From: Caldimonas thermodepolymerans
GTDB lineage: Bacteria; Pseudomonadota; Gammaproteobacteria; Burkholderiales; Burkholderiaceae_C
Length of the DNA stretch: 64,000 bases
Assembly: GCF_015476235.1 (NCBI RefSeq)
Contig: NZ_CP064338.1
Coordinates: forward strand, 1,798,001-1,862,000
Direction: 5' to 3'
Position numbers and translations under genes: made by a program
Notes under the pieces: generated by a model
What the model saw: only the letters and a program-made list of their open reading frames with translations
What the model was told of the DNA's origin: nothing
Databases searched by the model: none
In this document: one piece after another, positions 53,343-64,000 of the stretch
How the letters are laid out: every line of letters starts with the position of its first letter
How positions within the stretch are numbered: the first letter of the stretch is position 1

Positions 53343-54756
53343 GCGGCAGCTCGATACGGAAATGCGCGCCGGGCGCGTTGGGCAGCAGCTCGACCCGTCC
53401 ACCGTGCGCAGCGACGTACTCCTGCACGATGGACAGGCCCACGCCCGTGCCACGCGCCGCCCCTTCGGGTTGCCGTTCGCCGCGGTAGAAAGGTTCGAAC
53501 ACCCGCGCCCGGTCGGCCGGAGACACGCCGGGGCCCTCGTCGACGATGTCGATGCACGCGAGCCCGGCGCTTCGGGTGACGGAAAAGCGAATGGTACCGC
53601 CGGGGGGACTGAAGCGGATCGCGTTGGACAGCAGGTTGCCCACCGCGGTGCCGAGCTTGTCCGGGTCGACCTCGGCGTGCAGCGGCTCGCCGGTGATCTC
53701 GACGCGTAGGTGCTTGGCCTGCCACTGCAGCTTCTGTTCGTCGACCAGCTGCCGCAGCAGGGCCCGCAGGTCGGTGCGGCGGCGCTGCAGGCGGCGCGCC
53801 TCGAAGGCCGCGGCGTTGAAGCGCAGCAGGTCCTCGATCTGGCGCTGCAGCACCCCGGTGTTGTGGCGCAGGATGTGGGCGATCTCGCGCTGGTTGTCGG
53901 TGAGCTTGCCCGCGACCTCGTCTTCGAGCAGCGCGACGCCCTCGCGCAGCGCCGCCAGCGGGGTCTTCAGCTCGTGCGAGATGTGGCGCAGGAAGCGGGC
54001 CTTGTCGGCATCCAGCTCGGCCAGGCGCAGGCGCAGCCAGTCCAGCCGGCGGCCCACCTCGCGCACGTCGGTCGGGCCGCGGATCTCGATCGGCTCGTCC
54101 ATGCGGTTCTCGCCCAGGCCCACGATGGCGCGTTCCAGGTCCTTGAGCGGGCGTGCCAGCCACAGGCCGAAGGCGAAGGCCAGCAGCACCGACACCGCGA
54201 TCGCGGCAAGCACCTGGCGCGCCAGCACCAGGCGGCCGGCTTCCAGTTCCTGCTGCAGCTCGCGGTTGCGCTTCTCGTTGGCGCGGCGCACCTGCTCGGC
54301 CACCGCGGTGGTGACGTCGGCCAGCTCACGGAACGCCAGGCTCAGCGTCTGCTCGCGCATCAGCGCGGTGGCGCGTGGTCCCTGCATCTGCTCGCGGATG
54401 CTGTCCATGTGCAGCCGCCAGTCGTCGGCCAGCCGGGCCGGCAGGCCCTGCTCGGTCAGGCGATCGAGCACGGTTTCGGCGGCCGCCAGCTCCTCCTCGA
54501 AGCGCTTGTGCAGGGCCGGGTCGTCCAGCACCACGTACTGGCGTGCGGTGCGTTCCAGCCCGATGTTGCGGTCGGCCAGCGCCTGCGCCTGGGCGGTGAG
54601 TTCCATCGACTGCTCGGCGCCGGCCCGGGCCTGGGCGATCAGGCGCTCCAGCGTCAGCAACCCGCGCACCGACACCGCGCCGAGCACGGCGGCGATCAGC
54701 AGGAAGGCCACCAGCAGCAGCTGGCGGAAGGAGACGCGATGCAACAGCTTGAGCAT
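53332..54756 (-). CDS. glrK: Sensor histidine kinase, GlrK/QseE type
   Basis: 474 residues: membrane helix at ~12-32, a helical periplasmic sensor (~35-175), second helix ~180-200, HAMP (~201-250), dimerisation/phosphoacceptor domain FLRHISHELKTPL with His261, and a HATPase_c domain with NLLSNAIRF (N box), DEGPGVSPADR (G1) and GTGVGLSIVQEYV (G2). First gene of the operon with the lipoprotein and GlrR-type regulator. Ligand unknown; in enterobacteria the system answers to cell-envelope stress. Confidence 0.9.
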   Translation of the reverse strand: MLKLLHRVSFRQLLLVAFLLIAAVLGAVSVRGLLTLERLIAQARAGAEQSMELTAQAQALADRNIGLERTARQYVVLDDPALHKRFEEELAAAETVLDRLTEQGLPARLADDWRLHMDSIREQMQGPRATALMREQTLSLAFRELADVTTAVAEQVRRANEKRNRELQQELEAGRLVLARQVLAAIAVSVLLAFAFGLWLARPLKDLERAIVGLGENRMDEPIEIRGPTDVREVGRRLDWLRLRLAELDADKARFLRHISHELKTPLAALREGVALLEDEVAGKLTDNQREIAHILRHNTGVLQRQIEDLLRFNAAAFEARRLQRRRTDLRALLRQLVDEQKLQWQAKHLRVEITGEPLHAEVDPDKLGTAVGNLLSNAIRFSPPGGTIRFSVTRSAGLACIDIVDEGPGVSPADRARVFEPFYRGERQPEGAARGTGVGLSIVQEYVAAHGGRVELLPNAPGAHFRIELPHAA

Positions 54757-54984
54757 GGAGGATCGAGGCGGCGTTTCACGACCGCCTTGCGGCGGCGACT
54801 ATACCGGGGCCGGCCGGCCCTGTCGGGCGGGGGAGATGGCCGTGGGGGATGGCGGGCGCCTGTCCCCGGGGCGCCGTCGTCGCGTTCAGGCACGCGATGC
54901 GGTGCCGGTGGTCCCCATCGTCGCGGCGGGGCCTTGGCCGCTGCGGCTTGACCACGGGGGAGCCGGCTCCTTACACTTGCCGCC

Positions 54985-57047
<2,063 letters not shown>

Positions 57048-57066
57048 TGGCATCCGAAGGAGTGCA

Positions 57067-58146
57067 ATGAAACCCATGCATGTGGGGATCGCCGGGGCCG
57101 GCCTGCTGGGCCGGCTGCTGGCGTGGCGGCTGTCCACCCGGGGGCACCGCGTGACGGTGTTCGACCCGGCGCCCGACGCCGGCCCCCCGCAGCCCGGCAG
57201 CGTCTACGCGGCCGGCTGGACCGCCGCCGGCATGCTGAGCCCGCTGGCCGAGCTCGAATGCGCCGACGCCCACGTCGCCCGGCTGGGCCTGCGCTCGCTG
57301 GACCTGTGGCAGGCCATCGTCGCGCAGCTGCCCGGCGAGGTCTATTTCCACCGCCAGGGCAGCCTGCTGCTGGCGCACCGGCCGGACGTCGGCGCGGCGC
57401 AGCGGCTGCTGGACCTGCTGCACAGCAAGGCGCCCGGCGGGATGCAGCCGCGGCCGCTGCCGCTGGCCAAGCTGCGCGCGATGGAGCCGTCCATCCACGG
57501 CCCGGCGCAGGCCTGGCTGCTCGAGCAGGAAGGCCAGATCCACACCGTGCAGGCCATGCTCGCGCTGGCCGCGGGTGCCAGCGCGCAGGGCGTGCAGTGG
57601 CACTGGGGCCAGGCCGTGACGCAGGTGGCGCCGGGCCGCATCGAGGCCGGCGGCCGCACCCACGGCTTCGACTGGGTGTTCGACGCCCGCGGGCTGGGCG
57701 CGCGGCCGGACCTGCCGGTGCGCGGCGTGCGCGGCGAGATCTTCTGGCTGCATGCGCCGGGCGTGCAGCTGCTGCGGCCGACGCGGCTGCTGCATCCGCG
57801 CTGGCGCGTCTACATCGTGGCGCGGCCTGGCGACCTGATCGTGGTGGGCGCCAGCGAGATCGAGTCCGAGGACCGTTCGCCGGTCTCGGTGCGCACCACG
57901 CTGGGCCTGCTGAGCGCGGCGCACAGCGTGATCCCGGAGCTGGCCGAGGCGCGCATCGTGCACTCCGAATCCAACCTGCGCCCGGCGCTGCCCGACAATC
58001 TGCCCATGATCGACACACGAACAGGACTGACACGCCTGAACGGCCTGTTCCGCCACGGCTGGCTGATCGCCCCGGCCATCGTGGAGGACGCGCTGTCCCA
58101 GGTGCCCGGCCTCGAGGCCGGATCCCCCGAGCAGGTGACCGCATGA
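57067..58146 (+). CDS. thiO: Glycine oxidase ThiO
   Basis: 359-residue FAD-dependent amine oxidase. Dinucleotide-binding GIAGAGLLGRLLAWRLSTRG at the N-terminus, DWVFDARGLGARPDLPVRGV in the middle, and NGLFRHGWLIAPAI near the C-terminus. It oxidises glycine to iminoglycine for thiazole formation by ThiG. ATG follows AAGGAGTGCA; the stop overlaps thiS by four bases. Use of ThiO rather than ThiH is usual in aerobic betaproteobacteria. Confidence 0.9.
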   Translation: MKPMHVGIAGAGLLGRLLAWRLSTRGHRVTVFDPAPDAGPPQPGSVYAAGWTAAGMLSPLAELECADAHVARLGLRSLDLWQAIVAQLPGEVYFHRQGSLLLAHRPDVGAAQRLLDLLHSKAPGGMQPRPLPLAKLRAMEPSIHGPAQAWLLEQEGQIHTVQAMLALAAGASAQGVQWHWGQAVTQVAPGRIEAGGRTHGFDWVFDARGLGARPDLPVRGVRGEIFWLHAPGVQLLRPTRLLHPRWRVYIVARPGDLIVVGASEIESEDRSPVSVRTTLGLLSAAHSVIPELAEARIVHSESNLRPALPDNLPMIDTRTGLTRLNGLFRHGWLIAPAIVEDALSQVPGLEAGSPEQVTA

Positions 58147-58403
58147 ACGCCCGCAACGACGCCGCGAGCGACGCCTTCGTCGCCGCCGACCATCCGGGCG
58201 CCGTGCCCATCCACCTCAACGGCGAGGCGCGCCACGTGCCTGCGGGCACCACGCTCGCGCAGCTGCTCGAGCGCCTGGGCCATGCGCCGGCCTCGGTGGC
58301 CACCGCCGTCAACGGCAACTTCGTGGCGCGCGGGGCGCGCGACGGCTGCGTGCTGCAGCCCGGCGACCACGTGACCTGTTTCGCACCCATCGTGGGGGGA
58401 TGA
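58143..58403 (+). CDS. thiS: Sulfur carrier protein ThiS
   Basis: 86 residues, about 20 longer than typical because of an N-terminal extension ([20 protein letters not shown]). The ubiquitin-like core runs from [20 protein letters not shown] to the Gly-Gly C-terminus (FAPIVGG) that becomes a thiocarboxylate and donates sulfur to the thiazole. No thiF is next to it. Overlaps thiO by ATGA; the extension might be absent if translation starts further in, but no better start is seen. Confidence 0.92.
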   Translation: MNARNDAASDAFVAADHPGAVPIHLNGEARHVPAGTTLAQLLERLGHAPASVATAVNGNFVARGARDGCVLQPGDHVTCFAPIVGG

Positions 58404-58404
58404 A

Positions 58405-59199
58405 ATGAGCAGCAAGACCTCCGACATCCTGAAGCTCGGCGACGTCGAGCTGGGCAGCCGCTTCCTGCTCGGCACCGCCGGCTACCCGTCTCCCCAGGTG
58501 CTGAGCGACGCGATCGCGGCCTCCGGCACGCAGGTGGTGACGCTGGGCCTGAAGCGCCAGCTGGCCTCCGGCGCGGGCGACAACGGCTTCATCGAGATCA
58601 TCCGCAACTGCGGCGCCAGGCTGCTGCCCAACACCGCCGGCTGCCGCACCGCGCGCGAGGCGGTCACGCTGGCGCACATGGCGCGCGAGCTGCTGGAGAC
58701 GCACTGGATCAAGCTCGAGGTGGTGGGCGACGAGCACACGCTGCAGCCCGACCCGTTCGGCCTGGTCGAGGCGGCCGAGCAACTCGTCAAGGACGGCTTC
58801 GAGGTGTTCCCGTACTGCACCGACGACCTGGTGACCTGCCAGCGCCTGCTGGACGTGGGCTGCCGCATCCTGATGCCCTGGGGCGCGCCGATCGGCTCGG
58901 CGCAGGGGCTGCTGAACCCCTGGGCGCTGCGCACGCTGCGCGCGCGCTTGCCCGACGTGACGCTGGTGGTCGACGCCGGCATCGGTGCGCCGTCGCACGC
59001 CGCGCACGCGATGGAACTGGGCTACGACGCGGTGCTGCTGAACTCGGCGGTCGCGCAGGCGAGCGATCCGGTCGGCATGGCGCGCGCCTTCCGCCACGCG
59101 ATCGAGGCCGGGCGGCTGGGTTACCTGTCCGGGCTGCTGGCGCCGCAGGACATGGCGGTGGCGTCCACGCCCGTGGCCGGCCGGCCGTTCGACCTATGA
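58405..59199 (+). CDS. thiG: Thiazole synthase
   Basis: 264-residue TIM-barrel enzyme. The Schiff-base Lys is in [14 protein letters not shown]; phosphate-binding [17 protein letters not shown] and [20 protein letters not shown] are conserved. It joins DXP, iminoglycine and the ThiS thiocarboxylate into the thiazole phosphate. One base separates it from thiS; its stop overlaps thiDE (ATGA). Confidence 0.97.
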   Translation: MSSKTSDILKLGDVELGSRFLLGTAGYPSPQVLSDAIAASGTQVVTLGLKRQLASGAGDNGFIEIIRNCGARLLPNTAGCRTAREAVTLAHMARELLETHWIKLEVVGDEHTLQPDPFGLVEAAEQLVKDGFEVFPYCTDDLVTCQRLLDVGCRILMPWGAPIGSAQGLLNPWALRTLRARLPDVTLVVDAGIGAPSHAAHAMELGYDAVLLNSAVAQASDPVGMARAFRHAIEAGRLGYLSGLLAPQDMAVASTPVAGRPFDL

Positions 59200-60749
59200 G
59201 CGCGCGGCCCATCGTCTGGAGCATCGCGGGCTCGGACAGCGGCGGCGGCGCGGGCATCCAGGCCGACCTGAAGGCGCTGGCCGCCTTCGAGGTGCACGGC
59301 TGCACCGCGATCGCGGCGCTGACGGCGCAGAACTCGGTGGCGGTCGAGCGCATCGAGGCGGTCGCCCCGGCAATGCTGGAGGCCCAGCTTGCCGCGCTCG
59401 CGTCCGACCTGCTGCCGCAGGTGGTCAAGACCGGGCTCCTTGCGAGCCTGGAGAACGTCGCGATCGTCGCGCGCTGGATCGACCGCCTGCGCGAGCGCGG
59501 CCCGGTCGCGCTGGTCGTGGACCCGGTGCGGCGCGCCAGCAGCGGCGCCAGCTTCGCGAGCGACGAGCTGCGCCGTGCCTTCGTCGAGCAGCTGCTGCCG
59601 CGCGCGACGCTCGTCACCCCCAACCGGGACGAAGCCGCCTGGCTGCTCGGCGTGGACGCGCTGGCCCAGGAACAGCTGCCCGAGGCGGCGGCGCGCCTGC
59701 GCGCGCTGGGCGCCCGGGCGGTGGCGATCACCGGCGGCGATGCGGCCGGCGAGTCCTCGCTGGACTGCATCGACACCCCGCAGGCGCGCGGCTGGCTGTC
59801 GCTGCCGCGCGTGGCGACCGCGCACACCCACGGCACCGGCTGCACCTATGCCTCCTCGGCCGCAGCGGCACTGGCGCTGGGCTTCTGCGAGGCCGACGCG
59901 ACGGTGCTGGCCAAGATGGCGACCACCGCCGCGCTGCGCGACGGCTATGCCGCGGGGCAGGGACCCGGGCCGGTGCAGGCGCGCGCCGGGTTCGCGCTCC
60001 AGGGCGCGCTGCTGCCCGACCTGCTGGACCGACTGCTGGACGCGCCGGCCACGCCGTATGCCGCGCTGGCCAATGCCGACCTGGGCCTGTACCCGGTGGT
60101 CGACAGCGCCGACTGGGTCGAGCGCGTGCTGGCCGCCGGCGTGCGCACCGTGCAGCTGCGCATCAAGCAGGCAGCGCCCGGGCATCTCGCGCAGGAGGTG
60201 GCGCGCAGCGTCGCGGCCGCGCGGGCCGTGCAGGCGCAGCTGTTCATCAACGACCACTGGCGGCTGGCGATCGAGCACGGCGCCTACGGCGTGCACCTCG
60301 GCCAGGAAGACCTGCACACGCTCTCGGCGGCCGACCTCGCCGCGATCCGCGACGCCGGCCTGCGCCTGGGCCTGAGCACGCACAGCTACTGGGAGGTGTG
60401 CCGCGCCCGCGCGCACCGGCCGAGCTACATCGCCTGCGGGCCGATCCACGCCACCACCACCAAGGACATGCCGTGGCGCCCGCAGGGGCCGGACAACCTG
60501 GCCTACTGGTGCCGCGTGCTGGCCGAGCCGGTGGTCGCGATCGCCGGCATGGACGAGCCGCGCAGCCGCGTCGCGGCCAGCTGCGGCGCCTCCGGCATCG
60601 CGGTGGTGCGCGGCATCGTGCAGGCGGGCGACCCGGAGCAGGCGATTCGCCGCCTGCAGCAGGCCATCGCGCAGGGCCGGGCCGGCGCGCCCCATCCGGT
60701 GCCCGCGTTGCCGCGCCCGACGCTGGCCGGCCCCGTGCCCCGTGACTGA
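59196..60749 (+). CDS. thiDE: Bifunctional HMP-P kinase / thiamine-phosphate synthase
   Basis: 517-residue fusion. ThiD (~1-265): [34 protein letters not shown] (PV-M motif altered to PVRRAS), [20 protein letters not shown] with the anion hole. ThiE (~280-495): [56 protein letters not shown] and the thiazole-phosphate site [19 protein letters not shown]. It makes HMP-PP and couples it to thiazole phosphate. Such D-E fusions occur in several Burkholderiales. The unusual Met-to-Arg change in the ThiD motif deserves a check. Confidence 0.93.
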   Translation: MSARPIVWSIAGSDSGGGAGIQADLKALAAFEVHGCTAIAALTAQNSVAVERIEAVAPAMLEAQLAALASDLLPQVVKTGLLASLENVAIVARWIDRLRERGPVALVVDPVRRASSGASFASDELRRAFVEQLLPRATLVTPNRDEAAWLLGVDALAQEQLPEAAARLRALGARAVAITGGDAAGESSLDCIDTPQARGWLSLPRVATAHTHGTGCTYASSAAAALALGFCEADATVLAKMATTAALRDGYAAGQGPGPVQARAGFALQGALLPDLLDRLLDAPATPYAALANADLGLYPVVDSADWVERVLAAGVRTVQLRIKQAAPGHLAQEVARSVAAARAVQAQLFINDHWRLAIEHGAYGVHLGQEDLHTLSAADLAAIRDAGLRLGLSTHSYWEVCRARAHRPSYIACGPIHATTTKDMPWRPQGPDNLAYWCRVLAEPVVAIAGMDEPRSRVAASCGASGIAVVRGIVQAGDPEQAIRRLQQAIAQGRAGAPHPVPALPRPTLAGPVPRD

Positions 60750-60806
60750 AACCGACCCGCCGGCGCCGGGCTCCCGTGCCCGCTGCCGGCATCGCAAGGA
60801 GATCCC

Positions 60807-61799
60807 ATGACGAACACCGCAATCACCGCGCAGCCGGTGCAGGTGGTGCGCCGCGCCGCGCCATCGACCGGACCCTGGACCGTCGAGGCCGTGCAGGCGC
60901 TGCTCGACCTGCCGTTTGCCGACCTGCTGTACCGGGCCCAGACGGTGCACCGCGAGCACTTCGATGCCAACGAGGTGCAGCTGTCGACGCTGCTGTCGAT
61001 CAAGACCGGCGGCTGCCCGGAGGACTGCGCCTACTGCCCGCAGTCGGTGCACCACGACACCGGCGTGGAGGCCGGCAAGCTGCTGGACGTCGAGGCGGTC
61101 AAGGCAGCGGCCGCCGCGGCGCGCGAGCAGGGCGCGACGCGCTTCTGCATGGGGGCCGCCTGGCGCGCGCCCAAGGACCGCGACATCGAGAAGGTCGCCG
61201 AGCTGGTGCGCAGCGTCAAGGCGCTGGGCATGGAGGCCTGCTGCACCCTGGGCATGCTGACCGACGAGCAGGCGCGCACCCTCAAGGAGGCGGGCCTGGA
61301 CTACTACAACCACAACCTCGACACCGCCCCCGAGGCCTACGGGCGCATCATCACCACGCGCGACTACCAGGACCGGCTCGACACGCTGGAGCGGGTGCGC
61401 GCGGCGGGGATGCACGTGTGCTGCGGCGGCATCGTCGGCATGGGCGAGTCCCGCCGCGAGCGGGCCGGCCTGATCGCGCAGCTCGCCAACCTGGACCCGT
61501 ACCCCGAGTCGGTGCCGATCAACCACCTGGTGCAGGTCGAGGGCACGCCGCTGCACGGGCTGGAGCCGCTGGACCCGCTGGAATTCGTGCGCACCATCGC
61601 GGTCGCACGCATCACCATGCCCCGCGCGCGGGTGCGCCTGTCGGCCGGCCGCCAGCAGATGGGCGAGGCCGTCCAGGCCCTGTGCTTCCTCGCCGGGGCC
61701 AACTCGATCTTCTACGGCGACAAGCTGCTCACCACCGGCAACCCGGACTGGGAGCGCGACCAGGCGCTGTTCGCCAAGCTCGGCCTGACCGCGGCCTGA
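60807..61799 (+). CDS. bioB: Biotin synthase
   Basis: 330-residue radical SAM enzyme; CPEDCAYC gives Cys70, Cys74 and Cys77 for the [4Fe-4S] cluster, and the second cluster ligands lie in ACCTLGM and the [10 protein letters not shown] block with the conserved Arg in VRLSAGR. It inserts sulfur into dethiobiotin. ATG follows GCAAGGAGATCCC. It begins 57 bases after thiDE with no terminator between, so read-through from the thi operon is expected; the other bio genes are not here. Confidence 0.97.
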   Translation: MTNTAITAQPVQVVRRAAPSTGPWTVEAVQALLDLPFADLLYRAQTVHREHFDANEVQLSTLLSIKTGGCPEDCAYCPQSVHHDTGVEAGKLLDVEAVKAAAAAAREQGATRFCMGAAWRAPKDRDIEKVAELVRSVKALGMEACCTLGMLTDEQARTLKEAGLDYYNHNLDTAPEAYGRIITTRDYQDRLDTLERVRAAGMHVCCGGIVGMGESRRERAGLIAQLANLDPYPESVPINHLVQVEGTPLHGLEPLDPLEFVRTIAVARITMPRARVRLSAGRQQMGEAVQALCFLAGANSIFYGDKLLTTGNPDWERDQALFAKLGLTAA

Positions 61800-61848
61800 G
61801 CCGGCCGCGGCGCTGTCGTGCCGGCGGGCGCGGCAGCGCAAAGGAAAG

Positions 61849-61870
61849 GCCCCGCGCGATGCGCGGGGCC
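61849..61870. terminator. Rho-independent terminator between convergent genes
   Basis: GGCCCCGCGC, loop GA, TGCGCGGGGCC-like 10-bp stem; on the minus strand it is followed by TTTCCTTT, so it best serves the membrane-protein operon, and also bioB. Confidence 0.65.
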
Positions 61871-61891
61871 GGTGGCGTCCAGCGGTTCAGC

Positions 61892-62083
61892 TCAACGTCC
61901 CTTGGAGCGGTCGTACCACATCCAGGCCATCGTGATCAGCCACGAGAAGACCGGCGGGCTCCAGTCATACATGCGCAGCGGGCGGGCGCCCATCGAGGTC
62001 GAGAAACCGATCACGATCAACGTCCAGATGAGCGCGACGGCGGTTATCAGGATGAAATGCTTGCCGGTGATCCGCTTTTCCAT
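61892..62083 (-). CDS. Small two-helix membrane protein
   Basis: 63 residues, MEKRITGKHFILITAVALIW onward, with one clear membrane helix (~9-27) and a second hydrophobic helix (~42-57). Starts three bases after the DoxX-like gene and shares its terminator. AAGGGG lies ahead of the ATG. Too short to assign; probably works with the DoxX-like protein. Confidence 0.65.
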   Translation of the reverse strand: MEKRITGKHFILITAVALIWTLIVIGFSTSMGARPLRMYDWSPPVFSWLITMAWMWYDRSKGR

Positions 62084-62086
62084 GAT

Positions 62087-62539
62087 TCACCCCTTGCGGT
62101 TCTTGAAACCTTCCCACAGGAACAAGGGCTCGGCCTTTTTCCGCAGGTAGTCGACATAATAGCCACCATAAGCCAGCAGCAGGGAGCCGTTGATCAGCAG
62201 TTCCTGCGTCCCGGTGAATGCCTGCCGGGGGTGGGGCGACACGAACAGGTTGAGGTAGGAGATCTGCACGGTGATGCCGGCCATCACGATCAGCGCCAGC
62301 GGCACGAACCAGTTGAACAGCAGCATCGCGCCCAGCACCACCTCGAGGTACTTGACGAACGGGTAGAACCCGACGTTGTGCATCTCGGTCAGGTAGGGGC
62401 CCACCGGGCCGGCCTTGCTGAAGTCGGGCACGTAGTTGAAGATCACGAAATACAGCCCGGACTTGAGGTAATGGAAGGCGTAGTAATACCTCAGCCACAT
62501 CACCAGGTATTTCCATGGTGATTCGTTTGCCTTGATCAC
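62087..62539 (-). CDS. DoxX-like membrane protein
   Basis: 150 residues from a GTG after GAGGAGACGCC. Four hydrophobic helices: YYYAFHYLKSGLYFVIF, YPFVKYLEVVLGAMLLF, FVPLALIVMAGITVQISYLN and ELLINGSLLLAYGGYYVDYL. This is the layout of the DoxX/SURF4 family, linked to thiosulfate or redox handling. Two-gene operon with the small membrane protein downstream. Substrate unknown. Confidence 0.75.
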   Translation of the reverse strand: MIKANESPWKYLVMWLRYYYAFHYLKSGLYFVIFNYVPDFSKAGPVGPYLTEMHNVGFYPFVKYLEVVLGAMLLFNWFVPLALIVMAGITVQISYLNLFVSPHPRQAFTGTQELLINGSLLLAYGGYYVDYLRKKAEPLFLWEGFKNRKG

Positions 62540-62768
62540 GGCGTCTCCTCAATGATTGCGAACGCCGCGCAGCGTTAGAGAAGCCTGGAAAGCCGAACAA
62601 GCGCAAACACTGAATATCAGTTATGCGGCGGCGCAGGTATTCAATTCCGGACGAAAAGCCAGTTGGATATTCGCAACCCAGGGAAAATCCGGATATCCGG
62701 ATCGGCGGGTATCCTGCGGACAAATCGGGGCAGCCCGTCACCCGGAAAAAGGGGCGGCGGGCGCCGCC

Positions 62769-63998
<1,230 letters not shown>

Positions 63999-64000
63999 CA

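Overview
The window reads as chromosomal DNA of a GC-rich betaproteobacterium of the order Burkholderiales. This rests on a class I phaC-phaA-phaB cluster, an opgG-opgH pair, a glrK-qseG-glrR type two-component operon, a thiC-O-S-G-DE cluster and very high third-position GC. A thermophilic Caldimonas/Schlegelella-type genome would fit, but no rRNA or tRNA gene is present to fix the taxon.

Region 1 (1-4600) is a decayed prophage: the 3' end of a large terminase gene, several small phage-type genes on both strands with ATGA overlaps, an XRE regulator, and an ISL3-family element whose transposase is broken by a stop codon and a 5-bp deletion. From 4600 to 5020 there is no convincing gene; part of it carries a cluster of TGACGGTA/TACCGTCA repeats.

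Region 2 (about 5020-24640) is a defence island. All its defence genes are on the minus strand and form three units. Unit 1 is a single 577-residue NUDIX-domain gene of unknown role. Unit 2 is a WYL regulator (BrxR/CapW type) followed by a GmrSD-type DUF262/HNH restriction enzyme with a C-terminal RAMA-like domain. Unit 3 is a second, almost identical WYL regulator followed by hsdR, hsdM, hsdS and a Septu pair (ptuA, ptuB) in one tightly packed operon. The upstream regions of all three units are related to each other. The two WYL genes share a perfect ACCAG-TTT-CTGGT palindrome in their promoter regions. Three copies of a short motif that would encode (T)IEWE-stop, the C-terminus of GMP synthase GuaA, sit at unit borders and may be remnants of attachment sites. 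Between units 2 and 3 lie an IS481-family element and a three-level nest: an ISL3 element (8-bp duplication) inside an IS3-family element (3-bp duplication) inside another IS3-family element.

Region 3 (24700-26020) is a junction: 43 bp of an ISL3 end fused to the C-terminal half of an autotransporter gene, which marks an IS-associated deletion at the island border.

Region 4 (26050-64000) is ordinary core chromosome: NUDIX hydrolase, FAH-family hydrolase, ubiC, maiA, pgeF; phaC-phaA-phaB; tesA/ybbA divergent from one CATG; rlmB, cobB, upp; an MFS exporter, a D-2-hydroxyacid dehydrogenase, a penicillin acylase-family enzyme; a FecR / heme-sensor / Ser-Thr kinase operon; opgG-opgH for periplasmic glucans; glrK-qseG-glrR; a TPP-riboswitch-led thiamine operon that runs on into bioB; a DoxX-like membrane operon; and the end of an egtB-like ergothioneine gene that runs out of the window.
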